A DNA stretch of 22,998 nucleotides from JAIRTY01 sp050257395 (GTDB lineage: Bacteria; Actinomycetota; Actinomycetes; Streptosporangiales; Streptosporangiaceae). The position numbers and the translations under genes were made by a program. Below the pieces are notes generated by a model that was not told where the DNA came from, searched no databases, and was given only the letters and a program-made list of their open reading frames with translations. This document shows positions 1 to 7,412 of the stretch, piece after piece (the first letter of the stretch is position 1; every line of letters starts with the position of its first letter). Where the stretch lies: the NCBI GenBank assembly GCA_050257395.1, contig JBLMWU010000332.1, forward strand, positions 1 through 22,998, in the 5' to 3' direction.

Positions 1-49
1 CGGCCGCCGTGCCGGGCGGCCGCCCGCTCACCTGGAAGGGCCATAAGCG

Positions 50-1033
50 ATGTGGGCTTACATCCTGCGCAGGCTCGGGGCCGGGGTCGTGGTCCTGATC
101 GTCGCCAGCTTCCTCATGTTCATGCTGGTGTCGCTGTCCGGTAATCCGCTGGCCCAGCTCATGGCCAACCCGCACATATCAAAGGCCACCATCGCGGCCG
201 CGCGGGCGGAACTGCACCTCAACGAGCCGCTGCTGGCCCGGTACTGGACCTGGCTGAGCGGGTTCGTGCAGGGCAACTTCGGGATGAGCACCACCGGCCA
301 GCCGGTGGGCCCGCAGATACTGCCGCGCTTCCTGGTCACGCTCAAGCTGGTGGTGCCGGCGGTCATCCTGTCGGTGATCATCGGGGTGCTGGTGGGGGTC
401 GTCGGCGCGATCAAGCAGTACACCATCTCCGACCAGGTCGCGACCGGGCTGGCCTACCTCTTCTACTCCACCCCGGTCTTCGTCATCGCCCTGCTGCTCA
501 AGAACTTCCTGGCGGTCGACTTCAACAACGCCATCGGCCGCACGGTGCTCTACACCGTCGGCGACAGCACGCCGGGCACCAGCCCGGGCTGGCCGCTGCT
601 CGTCAACTCGGCCGCGCACACCGTGCTGCCCGTGCTCACCCTGACGCTCATCACCTACGCCGGCTGGAGCCGGTACCAGCGGGCCTCCATGCTCGACGTG
701 CTGAACGCCGACTACATCCGGCTGGCCCGGGCCAAGGGCCTGTCCCGGCGCCGGGTGCTGTACGTGCACGCGCTGCGCAACGCGCTCATCCCGGTCACCA
801 CCGTGGTGGCGATCGACTTCGCCACCCTGCTCGGCGGCGTCATCATCACCGAGGTCGTCTTCGGCTGGGAAGGGATGGGCCGCTTCCTGTACGAGGGACT
901 GATCGGGCCGGTCAGCCCGGACGTGAACATCGTGCAGGGCTGGATGATGGTCGTCGCCATCCTCATCGTGGTCTTCAACATCGTCGCCGACCTGATCTAC
1001 GCCCTCCTCGACCCCAGGATCCGTTATGCCTGA
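50..1033 (+). CDS. Peptide/nickel-type ABC transporter permease, DppB-like
   Basis: This is an inner-membrane permease of the peptide/opine/nickel ABC importer family (327 aa, the usual DppB/OppB length). It starts at ATG 50 after a GGAAGGG ribosome-binding site at 34-40. Residues about 8-30 form the first membrane helix, after the short MWAYILRRLG lead typical of B-type permeases. An external loop with a GNFGMS motif follows, then five further hydrophobic segments. The cytoplasmic EAA-type coupling loop is at about residues 222-243 (ARAKGLSRRR...LRNA) and would contact the ATPase. The gene overlaps the next permease by 8 bp, so it heads a permB-permC-ATPase operon. The binding protein of this set is not in the window. 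The substrate cannot be read from the permease. The family call is firm. Confidence 0.93.
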   Translation: MWAYILRRLGAGVVVLIVASFLMFMLVSLSGNPLAQLMANPHISKATIAAARAELHLNEPLLARYWTWLSGFVQGNFGMSTTGQPVGPQILPRFLVTLKLVVPAVILSVIIGVLVGVVGAIKQYTISDQVATGLAYLFYSTPVFVIALLLKNFLAVDFNNAIGRTVLYTVGDSTPGTSPGWPLLVNSAAHTVLPVLTLTLITYAGWSRYQRASMLDVLNADYIRLARAKGLSRRRVLYVHALRNALIPVTTVVAIDFATLLGGVIITEVVFGWEGMGRFLYEGLIGPVSPDVNIVQGWMMVVAILIVVFNIVADLIYALLDPRIRYA

Positions 1034-1964
1034 GCCGGCAGTCGCCGCCCACAGGACCGGCACCGACCGTGCCGCCCTGGCGGCAGTCCACGAAGGCCTC
1101 GCCATCGAGGCCCGCGGCCAGTTCCGGATGGCCCTGGAACGGTTCCTCCATCACCGGATGGCGCTGACGGGCCTCGGCATCTTCCTGTTCCTGCTGCTGC
1201 TCTCGACGGTGGGCCCGCTCTTCTGGCAGTACAGCTACCAGCAGATCACCGGCCAGTACTCCACCGGGCCGTCGCTGCAGCACCCGTTCGGCACCGACAC
1301 CATCGGCCACGACCTGTTCGCCCAGGTCATGCAAGGCACGGCCACCTCGATGAAGACGGCGCTGCTGGTCGCCGTCGTCGCGACCGCGCTGGGAACCCTG
1401 GTCGGTGCCGTCGCCGGCTACTACGGCAGGTGGGCGGACTCGGCCCTCATGCGCTTCACCGACCTGGTGCTGGTCATCCCGGTCATCGCGATCCTGCTGG
1501 TGCTCGCCAACGGGGTGAGCAACCTGGCCGGGAACTGGTTCTGGATCGCCCTGGTGCTGGCCGCGGTGCTGTGGACCTACCTCGCCCGGCTGATCCGCGG
1601 CACCTTCCTGTCGCTGCGGGAACGGGAGTTCATCGAGGCGGAATGGGCGATCGGGGCCAGCGACGGCCGGATCATCCTGCGGCACATGATCCCCAACGCG
1701 ATGGGGCCGATCGTGGTGAACGCCACCCTGACCGTCGCCAACGCGATGCTGATCGAGGCCGCCCTGTCGTTCCTGGGGCTCGGCATCCAGCCGCCCGCGG
1801 TGTCGCTGGGCAACCTCATCGCCGACCATCAGGCCGATTCCACGGTGCTGCCGTGGCTCTTCTTCTTCCCGGCGGCCTTCCTGATCGTGGCCATCCTGTC
1901 GGTGAACTTCATCGGCGACGGCCTGCGGGACGCACTCGACCCGACCCAGCGGGTGCGGGCATGA
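1026..1964 (+). CDS. Peptide/nickel-type ABC transporter permease, DppC-like
   Basis: This is the second permease half of the first transporter (312 aa). ATG 1026 overlaps the end of the DppB-like gene by 8 bp, indicating translational coupling. A cytoplasmic N-terminal tail of about 45 residues precedes the first membrane helix (about 48-68), as in OppC_N/DppC proteins. The HPFGTDTIGHDLFAQV segment at about 90-105 is the C-type hallmark. The EAA loop lies at about 200-225 (REREFIEAEWAIGAS...MIPNAMGP). Within it, EAEWAIGAS departs from the common EAARALGAS, which may reflect co-adaptation with its fused ATPase. The C-terminus GDGLRDALDPTQR is typical. The gene overlaps the ATPase start by 4 bp (ATGA). 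Confidence 0.93.
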   Translation: MPEPAVAAHRTGTDRAALAAVHEGLAIEARGQFRMALERFLHHRMALTGLGIFLFLLLLSTVGPLFWQYSYQQITGQYSTGPSLQHPFGTDTIGHDLFAQVMQGTATSMKTALLVAVVATALGTLVGAVAGYYGRWADSALMRFTDLVLVIPVIAILLVLANGVSNLAGNWFWIALVLAAVLWTYLARLIRGTFLSLREREFIEAEWAIGASDGRIILRHMIPNAMGPIVVNATLTVANAMLIEAALSFLGLGIQPPAVSLGNLIADHQADSTVLPWLFFFPAAFLIVAILSVNFIGDGLRDALDPTQRVRA

Positions 1965-4066
1965 CCGCCGCGACGGCCGGGCCGGTGCTGGAGGCGGCCG
2001 GCCTGTCGGTGACCTTCCGCACCCGGGAAGGCGACGTACGGGCGGTCCGCGATCTCGGCTTCCAGCTCGCCCGCGGCGAGGCGCTGGGCATCGTGGGCGA
2101 GTCCGGTTCCGGCAAGTCCACCGTCGCACTCGCCGCCCTCGGCCTGCTGCCCGGGAACGCCACCGCCACCGGGTCCATCCACTGCCAGGGCCAGGAACTG
2201 CTGGGCCTGCCCGAAGACCAGCTCGCGAAGTGGCGGGGCAGCACCATCGCCTACATCCCGCAGGACCCGCTCAGCTCGCTCAACCCGGCATTCCGGGTGG
2301 GCTGGCAGATCGCCGAGGCGATCTGGACCCGCCAGGACGTCCCGAAGGACGAGGCGCACAAGCGCGCCATCGGCCTGCTGGACCTGGTGGGCATCCCGCA
2401 GGCCGCGGACCGGGCCGAAAGCTTCCCGCATGAGTTCTCCGGCGGCATGCGCCAGCGCGTGGTGATCGCGATGGCGATGGCGAACGACCCCGACGTGATC
2501 ATCGCCGACGAGCCCACCACCGCCCTGGACGTCACCGTGCAGGCGCAGGTGCTGGAGGCGCTGCGGGCCGCCCGCGAGCAGACCGGCGCCTCCCTGGTGC
2601 TGATCACCCACGACCTCGGGATCGTGGCGGGCATGGCCGAGCGGATCATGGTCATGTACGCCGGCAAGCTGGTCGAGACCGGGCCCGCCGACGAGATCTT
2701 CTACCGCTCCCGCATGCCCTACACGCTCGGGCTGCTCGGCTCGCTGCCGCGGCTGGACGTGGAGCGGCAGGGCCGGCTCCGGCCGATCCCGGGCTCCCCG
2801 CCATCGCTGCTCACCCTGCTGCCGGGCTGCCCGTTCACCCCCCGCTGCCCGCTCGCCTACGAGCGGTGCGAGCAGGAGGAGCCGGCGCTGGCCGCGGCCG
2901 GCCCCGGTCACTATGCGGCGTGCCACCGCTCGGCGGAGGCGGCCGCCACCGGGACCGGGCTGTTCGCGCCGACCTCGGCCGACGCCGTGGACGCGGCGGT
3001 GACCCCGGACAGCGGCACGGCCGGCCGGGCGGTCACCGAGGCGGCCGCGGCGGGGAGCGGGCAGCCGGTGCTGCAGGTCGACGGCCTGGTGAAGCATTTT
3101 CCCATCCGCGGCGGGAAGGTGGTCCGGCACCAGGTCGGGGAGGCGCACGCGGTCTGCGGGGTGTCCTTCGAGCTGCGGGCACGCGAGACCCTGGGCCTGG
3201 TGGGGGAGTCGGGCTGCGGCAAGTCCACCACCGCCCGCACGGTCCTGCAGCTGCTGCAGGCCAGCGCCGGCTCGGTCCGGTACGCCGGGGCGGAGCTCAC
3301 CGGCCGCAGCCGGCGGGAGCTGCGGCCGCTGCGGCAGGAGATCCAGGTCGTGTTCCAGGACCCGTTCGCGTCCCTGGACCCCCGGATGCCGGTGGGGGAG
3401 ATCGTCGCCGAGCCGCTGCGGGTGCACGGGCGCTGGGACCGGGCCACCGGGCCGGGAAAGGTGTCCGAGCTGTTCCGGCGGGTCGGCCTCAACCCCGAGC
3501 ACCGCAACCGCTTCCCGCACGAGTTCTCCGGCGGGCAGCGGCAGCGGGTCGGCATCGCCAGGGCGCTCGCGCTGGAGCCGAAGGTGATCGTCCTGGACGA
3601 GCCGGTGTCGGCGCTGGACGTGTCCATCCAGGCCGGGGTGGTGAACCTGCTGGAGGAGCTGCAGGATGACCTGGGCCTCGCCTACCTGTTCATCGCGCAC
3701 GACCTGTCGGTGGTCCGGCACATCTCCGACCGGGTTGCCGTGATGTACCTGGGCAAGGTCGTGGAGATCGGGCCCAGGGAGCACATCTACGAGCGGCCGG
3801 CGCATCCGTACACGCAGGCACTGCTGTCGGCGGTGCCGGTCCCCGACCCGGTGGTGGAGCGGCAGCGCCAGCGGATCATCCTGACCGGCGACGTGCCGAG
3901 TGCGATCACGCCCCCGTCGGGCTGCCGCTTCCGCACCCGCTGCTGGAAGGCCCAGGACATCTGCGCGCAGCAGGAACCGGAGCTCATCGACCGCGGGCAG
4001 GGTCACCCGGCCGCCTGTCACTTCGCCGAGAGCGCGACCGTGGTCCCGCAGGTGCAGGCGCCCTGA
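1961..4066 (+). CDS. Fused double ATP-binding protein of peptide-type ABC transporter (DppD-DppF fusion)
   Basis: This 701-aa protein carries both nucleotide-binding domains of a peptide-type importer in one chain. ATG 1961 overlaps the permease stop as ATGA; the frame is open further upstream but lies inside the permease gene, so this start is preferred. Half 1 has Walker A GESGSGKST at 46-54, signature FSGGMRQRV near 160, Walker B IADEP near 183, and a cysteine-rich oligopeptide/dipeptide C-terminal region (CPFTPRC, then C and CH). An Ala/Gly/Thr-rich linker spans about 330-365. Half 2 has Walker A GESGCGKST near 415-423, signature FSGGQRQRV near 522, Walker B VLDEP near 544, and a second cysteine-rich tail (CRFRTRC...AACH). 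Both halves look catalytically intact. Confidence 0.93.
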   Translation: MTAATAGPVLEAAGLSVTFRTREGDVRAVRDLGFQLARGEALGIVGESGSGKSTVALAALGLLPGNATATGSIHCQGQELLGLPEDQLAKWRGSTIAYIPQDPLSSLNPAFRVGWQIAEAIWTRQDVPKDEAHKRAIGLLDLVGIPQAADRAESFPHEFSGGMRQRVVIAMAMANDPDVIIADEPTTALDVTVQAQVLEALRAAREQTGASLVLITHDLGIVAGMAERIMVMYAGKLVETGPADEIFYRSRMPYTLGLLGSLPRLDVERQGRLRPIPGSPPSLLTLLPGCPFTPRCPLAYERCEQEEPALAAAGPGHYAACHRSAEAAATGTGLFAPTSADAVDAAVTPDSGTAGRAVTEAAAAGSGQPVLQVDGLVKHFPIRGGKVVRHQVGEAHAVCGVSFELRARETLGLVGESGCGKSTTARTVLQLLQASAGSVRYAGAELTGRSRRELRPLRQEIQVVFQDPFASLDPRMPVGEIVAEPLRVHGRWDRATGPGKVSELFRRVGLNPEHRNRFPHEFSGGQRQRVGIARALALEPKVIVLDEPVSALDVSIQAGVVNLLEELQDDLGLAYLFIAHDLSVVRHISDRVAVMYLGKVVEIGPREHIYERPAHPYTQALLSAVPVPDPVVERQRQRIILTGDVPSAITPPSGCRFRTRCWKAQDICAQQEPELIDRGQGHPAACHFAESATVVPQVQAP

Positions 4067-4086
4067 TCGGCAGCGCGGCCGCCCGG

Positions 4087-4105
4087 GGCCGGCGCGCAGC
4101 CGGCC
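4087..4105 (+). terminator. Hairpin after the first ABC operon, possible terminator
   Basis: Inverted repeat GGCCGGC / GCCGGCC with a 5-nt loop, 20 bp after the ATPase stop. There is no T-run after it, which is common for actinobacterial terminators, but such GC-only repeats also arise by chance in this sequence. Confidence 0.4.
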
Positions 4106-4202
4106 GTGGCCGTTACCGGGATGTTCCCAGAGCGTAAATGCGAAATCAATTGCTGCTGAGGCCCGGCCGCCCGCGAGATCGTACGGGCTATCGATAACAA
4201 CT

Positions 4203-4225
4203 TGTGACGTTTTCGCCTCGTCACA
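4203..4225. promoter_or_regulatory. Operator-like inverted repeat upstream of the first binding-protein gene
   Basis: A perfect 7-bp dyad, TGTGACG and CGTCACA, separated by 9 nt. It sits at the edge of an AT-richer island (about 4130-4215) that contrasts with the GC-rich surroundings and is the likely promoter zone of the binding-protein operon. The half-sites resemble TGTGA/TCACA recognised by CRP/FNR-type and some GntR-type regulators, but the spacing is wider than the CRP site. No regulator gene is nearby. A possible -10 hexamer, TACGCT, lies at 4242-4247 and would start transcription near 4254; no convincing -35 was found. Confidence 0.4.
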
Positions 4226-4253
4226 GCGACTTGCCCGGTTCTACGCTGCCCGT

Positions 4254-4336
4254 TGACACTCACGCCCCTACGGGCCCGCTGCCCTGGCAATCGATCGCAT
4301 GTGACCAGGGATGTGATGACAGAAAGGCGGCGAGCA
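4254..4336 (+). ncRNA. Candidate structured leader (copy 1) upstream of first binding protein
   Basis: This stretch aligns without gaps over its length to 10564-10646, upstream of the paralogous binding-protein gene. Conserved blocks are TGACRCTCAC, CTGGCA, ACCAGG and an identical 15-mer GAAAGGCGGCGAGCA just before a start codon. The RNA can form a hairpin from 4291-4300 with 4311-4319. It has two outer pairs, a bulged G at 4293, seven inner pairs (one G-U), and a loop holding ACCAGG. The bulge falls at the same aligned position as in copy 2, and several pairs differ by compensatory changes. A weaker 7-bp closing helix (4244-4250 with 4326-4332, one G-U) is possible only if transcription starts upstream of 4244. 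I cannot assign a known riboswitch class. Confidence 0.5.
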
Positions 4337-4450
4337 ATGACTCGACCATGCATAGCCGGGATCCCCACCGGCGCCCCCGTCCGCACCCGGACAGGGGACC
4401 CGGCGCGGCGACTCCCCGGCCGGCTGGCTGGTGCGTGGGGGGAGAAATGA
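4337..4450 (+). CDS. Small upstream ORF overlapping the first binding-protein start
   Basis: This is a 37-codon ORF starting at ATG 4337, behind the conserved GAAAGG ribosome-binding site at 4322-4327. Its TGA (4448-4450) overlaps the binding-protein ATG (4447) as ATGA, so reading it could feed ribosomes to the lipoprotein gene. The peptide begins MTRPCIAG and is rich in Arg, Pro and Gly with no membrane segment. The aligned start in the second leader (GTG 10647) instead opens the second binding protein directly (VARPRAG...). This ORF is therefore probably either a leader peptide or the relic of an ancestral N-terminus. No function can be claimed. Confidence 0.45.
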   Translation: MTRPCIAGIPTGAPVRTRTGDPARRLPGRLAGAWGEK

Positions 4451-6312
4451 GAAGACTCGCTAACCGGGGGCTGATGTTCACGGCCCTGGCTGCCGCCGGC
4501 TCCATCGCGCTGGCCGCCTGCGGGAGCGGCGGTGGCAGCTCCAGCAGCAACCTCGGCCCGTCAGGGGCGTTCGGCACGGCGCCGCCCGCGAGCGGCACCC
4601 CGCACGCCGGCACGATCACGGTGGCCGAGCCGCCGGGCGCCACGCCGACCTGGATCATGCCGATCACCCCGAGCGCCAACGGCTCGGTCTACACCTCTTT
4701 CTCGTTCCAGTACGAGATGTGGCGGCCGCTGTACTGGTTCGTGAACGGCGTGGAGCCCAAGGAGACCCCCGGCATGAGCCTGGCCTCCGCCCCGGTCTGG
4801 AGCAACAGCGACAAGACCGTCACCGTCAAGGTCAAGAGCAACTACAAGTGGTCTGACGGCCAGCCGGTCACGTCCAAGGACGTGGAGTTCTTCCTCGACG
4901 AGCTGGCGGCCGGCGTCAAGGCCAGCCCGGCCAACTGGGGCCCCTACGTCCCCGGTCTCGGCATCCCGGACCAGGTCGCCAGCATGTCCACCCCGGACAG
5001 CGCCACCCTGGTCGTGAACCTGAAGAAGGCGGTCAACCCGACCTGGTTCGTGGAGAACGAGCTGGGGTCGGTGATCCCGATGCCGTCGCACGCCTGGGCC
5101 AAGGCCACGGCCGGCGGCCCGACGCTGGACTTCACCGTGCCCGCCAACGCGGCCAAGATCTACGCGTTCCTGTCCGCGCAGGCCAAGTCGGTGAACACCT
5201 ACGCCAGCAACGCGATGTGGCAGGTGGTGGACGGGCCGTACAAGCTGACCTCGTTCAACAACACCACGGGTGCCTTCACCATGGACCCGAACCCCAGCTA
5301 CGGCGGCCCGCACGCCAAGGTGATGTCCAAGCTGCAGGCGGTGCCCTACACCTCCGACACCGCTGAGCTGAACGCGGTCAAGTCCGGCAACCTCGACTTC
5401 GGCTACGTGCCGCTGACCGACGTGCCGCAGATCGGCGCGGTGAAGTCGGCCGGGTACAACGTGTTCGGGTACCCGGACTTCGGCTGGAACTACCTGGTGT
5501 ACAACTTCAAGGACACCACGGGTAACTTCAACAACATCATCAAGCAGCTCTACATCCGGCAGGCGCTGGCGCACCTGGAGGACGAGGCCGGGTACATCAA
5601 CGCGTTCTTCCACGGCGCGGGCGGCCAGGCCTACGGCCCGGTGCCGGCCATCCCGCAGAGCCCGTTCACGCCGTCCAACGCGATGAACAACCCGTACCCG
5701 TTCAGCGTGTCGTCGGCCGTCAACCTGCTCAAGTCGCACGGCTGGACCGTCACCCCGGGCGGCACGGACGTCTGCAGCGACGCGAGCAAGTGCGGCCCGG
5801 GCATCCCGGCCGGCACCAAGCTGGCGTTCAACCTGATCTACAACACCTCGCCCGCGATCATCGGCCAGCAGATCACTGACCTGGTCTCGCAGGCGAAGAA
5901 GGCCGGCTTCAACATCACGCTGAAGTCCGACAACTTCAACCACATGATCGCCACCTACAACGACCCCGGCTCGCCGAAGACGATCAACGACTGGGCGATG
6001 GAGGACTTCGGTGGCTTCACCAACTCCACCTACCCGACCACGCTGGGCGTCTTCAACAGTTCCGGGTCGTACAACATCGGCGGCTACGCCGACCCGCAGG
6101 CGGACAAGCTGATCACCGCGTCCGTCAACAGCAGCGACCCGGCCGCCGTCAAGGCCGAGGCTGCATACCTCACCACCCAGCAGCCGGGCCTCTTCCAGCC
6201 GAACCCGGACCTGGTCCAGGTGTGGAAGAAGACCATTTCCGGTGACCCGGCCTCGTTCGAGGCCACGACCCAGTACCAGCTCAACCCCGAGTACTGGTAC
6301 TTCACGAAGTAG
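4447..6312 (+). CDS. Peptide-type ABC transporter substrate-binding lipoprotein (SBP 1)
   Basis: This is an extracellular solute-binding protein, family 5 (621 aa, long for the family). The frame is open from 4204, but ATG 4447 is chosen because it follows GGGGGAG at 4437-4444 and opens a clean lipoprotein signal. Arg2-Arg3 is followed by a hydrophobic stretch and the lipobox LAAC with lipidated Cys25, then a Gly/Ser linker. Family features include the LAEPPGA-like opening (here VAEPPGATPTW), YKWSDGQPVTSKDV near residue 140, VVDGPYKLTSF, and a C-terminus ending in aromatic residues. Cys443 and Cys449 may form a disulfide; the paralogue keeps an equivalent pair. It is lysine- and asparagine-rich, unlike its arginine-rich paralogue at 10647. 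It heads the operon with the permeases at 6450 and 7413. Substrate unknown. Confidence 0.93.
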   Translation: MRRLANRGLMFTALAAAGSIALAACGSGGGSSSSNLGPSGAFGTAPPASGTPHAGTITVAEPPGATPTWIMPITPSANGSVYTSFSFQYEMWRPLYWFVNGVEPKETPGMSLASAPVWSNSDKTVTVKVKSNYKWSDGQPVTSKDVEFFLDELAAGVKASPANWGPYVPGLGIPDQVASMSTPDSATLVVNLKKAVNPTWFVENELGSVIPMPSHAWAKATAGGPTLDFTVPANAAKIYAFLSAQAKSVNTYASNAMWQVVDGPYKLTSFNNTTGAFTMDPNPSYGGPHAKVMSKLQAVPYTSDTAELNAVKSGNLDFGYVPLTDVPQIGAVKSAGYNVFGYPDFGWNYLVYNFKDTTGNFNNIIKQLYIRQALAHLEDEAGYINAFFHGAGGQAYGPVPAIPQSPFTPSNAMNNPYPFSVSSAVNLLKSHGWTVTPGGTDVCSDASKCGPGIPAGTKLAFNLIYNTSPAIIGQQITDLVSQAKKAGFNITLKSDNFNHMIATYNDPGSPKTINDWAMEDFGGFTNSTYPTTLGVFNSSGSYNIGGYADPQADKLITASVNSSDPAAVKAEAAYLTTQQPGLFQPNPDLVQVWKKTISGDPASFEATTQYQLNPEYWYFTK

Positions 6313-6320
6313 CCCGGATC

Positions 6321-6350
6321 CGGGCCGGACGGGCATCCCCGTCAGGCCCG
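6321..6350 (+). terminator. Strong hairpin directly after SBP 1
   Basis: CGGGCC (6321-6326) pairs with GGCCCG (6345-6350), and inside it GACGGG pairs with CCCGTC around a CATC loop. This gives 12 pairs with one G/A mismatch, 9 bp after the SBP 1 stop. A 14-nt palindrome (GCCCGGATCCGGGC) overlaps its left side. It probably ends or stabilises part of the SBP 1 message, letting the receptor be made in excess of the permeases. Confidence 0.6.
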
Positions 6351-6360
6351 GACAGGCTGG

Positions 6361-6401
6361 ACGTCCCTGGCCTGCGGTGTTACACCGGAGGCCAGGGACG
6401 T
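6361..6401 (+). terminator. Second long hairpin between SBP 1 and the permease genes
   Basis: A perfect 13-bp stem (ACGTCCCTGGCCT with AGGCCAGGGACGT) encloses a smaller CGGTG/CACCG hairpin with a TTA loop. There is no T-run. Together with the hairpin at 6321 it makes a tandem structure in the 137-bp gap, either as attenuating terminator or as a 3'-end stabiliser. Confidence 0.65.
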
Positions 6402-6449
6402 TCAACGCAGCAAACAGCGCGTAATGCCTCTGAGAAGGGACAGCAGGCG

Positions 6450-7397
6450 GTGACCATCTACCTGCTCCGCCGGGTCGGGACCTCCATTGTGGTCGTGCTC
6501 GGCGTCTCGATCTTCGTCTTCCTGCTGCTGCACATCATCTACCCATCGCCAGCCATTGACGTGCTCGGCCCGAGAGCCAACCGGCTGTCGATCGCCGCCT
6601 GGAACCGCGAGCACGGCTTCGACCAGCCCTGGCTCGTGCAGTACCTGCACTACATGAACAATCTGCTGCACGGCAACTTCGGCTATTCCTACAAGGCGAA
6701 CCAGAGCGTGACCGCGCTGTTCGCCGAGCGGTGGGCCCGCAGCGCCTACCTGTCCGGCATCTCGCTGCTGTTCTCGGTGGTGATCGCCATCCCGCTGGGG
6801 ATCTACCAGGCGATCCGGCGCAACACCATCGGCGACAACGTCGTGACCAGCCTGGCATTCGTCACGTACGCGATGCCGGTGTTCATGCTCGGGCTCATCC
6901 TGATCCAGGTGTTCGCGCTGACATTCCCGATCTTCAACTACGAGGCCAGCCAGTCGCTGTCGGTCTGGGAGGTGATGGGGGACTGGCACTCGATGACGCT
7001 GCCGATCGCCACCCTCACCCTCATCAGCGTGGCCGGCTTCTCCCGGTACATGCGCTCCAGCGCGATGGACTCACTCGCCCAGGACTACATCAAGGTGGCC
7101 CGGGCCAAGGGCCTGCCGGAGCGGCTGGTGCTGTCCCGGCACCTGCTGCGCAACGCGAGCCTGCCGATGGTCACGCTGATCGGGCTGTCGATCCCGACGC
7201 TGCTGGCCGGCAACCTGATCACCGAGACCCTGTTCAACTTCCAGGGACTGGGGCTGCTCTTCTACAACAGCCTGGGCCAGGCGGACTACAACACCCTGCT
7301 GGCATACACGCTGCTCGGCGCGCTGCTCACCGTCATCGGCAACCTCGTCGCGGATTTCGCCCTGACCGTCGCCGACCCGCGGATCCGGCTGGCCTGA
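6450..7397 (+). CDS. Peptide/nickel-type ABC transporter permease, DppB-like
   Basis: This is the B-type permease of the second transporter (315 aa). GTG 6450 is chosen because it is preceded by AGAAGGGA at 6433-6440 and yields the family N-terminus (MTIYLLRRVGTSIVV). The first membrane helix is at about 9-30. The GNFGYSY segment lies near residue 75, with further helices after it. The EAA loop is at about 215-240 (VARAKGLPERLVL...LLRNASLP). The C-terminus ADPRIRLA is typical. It sits 15 bp upstream of the C-type permease and downstream of two strong hairpins that separate it from SBP 1, so it may be expressed at a lower level than the receptor. Confidence 0.93.
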   Translation: MTIYLLRRVGTSIVVVLGVSIFVFLLLHIIYPSPAIDVLGPRANRLSIAAWNREHGFDQPWLVQYLHYMNNLLHGNFGYSYKANQSVTALFAERWARSAYLSGISLLFSVVIAIPLGIYQAIRRNTIGDNVVTSLAFVTYAMPVFMLGLILIQVFALTFPIFNYEASQSLSVWEVMGDWHSMTLPIATLTLISVAGFSRYMRSSAMDSLAQDYIKVARAKGLPERLVLSRHLLRNASLPMVTLIGLSIPTLLAGNLITETLFNFQGLGLLFYNSLGQADYNTLLAYTLLGALLTVIGNLVADFALTVADPRIRLA

Positions 7398-7412
7398 GGA
7401 CGGGAGACAACC

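Noticed and set aside
2..46. Open frame ending in TAA at 44-46, possible tail of an upstream gene
   Set aside because: Fifteen codons with no recognisable sequence, and another frame is equally open; too short to support a gene call.
1430..1960. Upstream extension of the first fused ATPase frame into the permease gene
   Set aside because: The extension is Arg/Pro/Gly-rich out-of-frame translation of the permease; ATG 1961 in an ATGA overlap gives the true N-terminus.
4204..4446. In-frame extension of SBP 1 upstream of ATG 4447
   Set aside because: It would bury the lipoprotein signal internally; ATG 4447 has a good ribosome-binding site and a clean signal peptide.
4561..6405. Long minus-strand ORF (614 codons) opposite SBP 1, and similar ones opposite other genes (8376-10469, 17146-19257)
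   Set aside because: These are antisense shadows produced by GC-rich third positions; they are Arg/Gly/Val-rich with no recognisable domain, while the plus strand holds clear genes.
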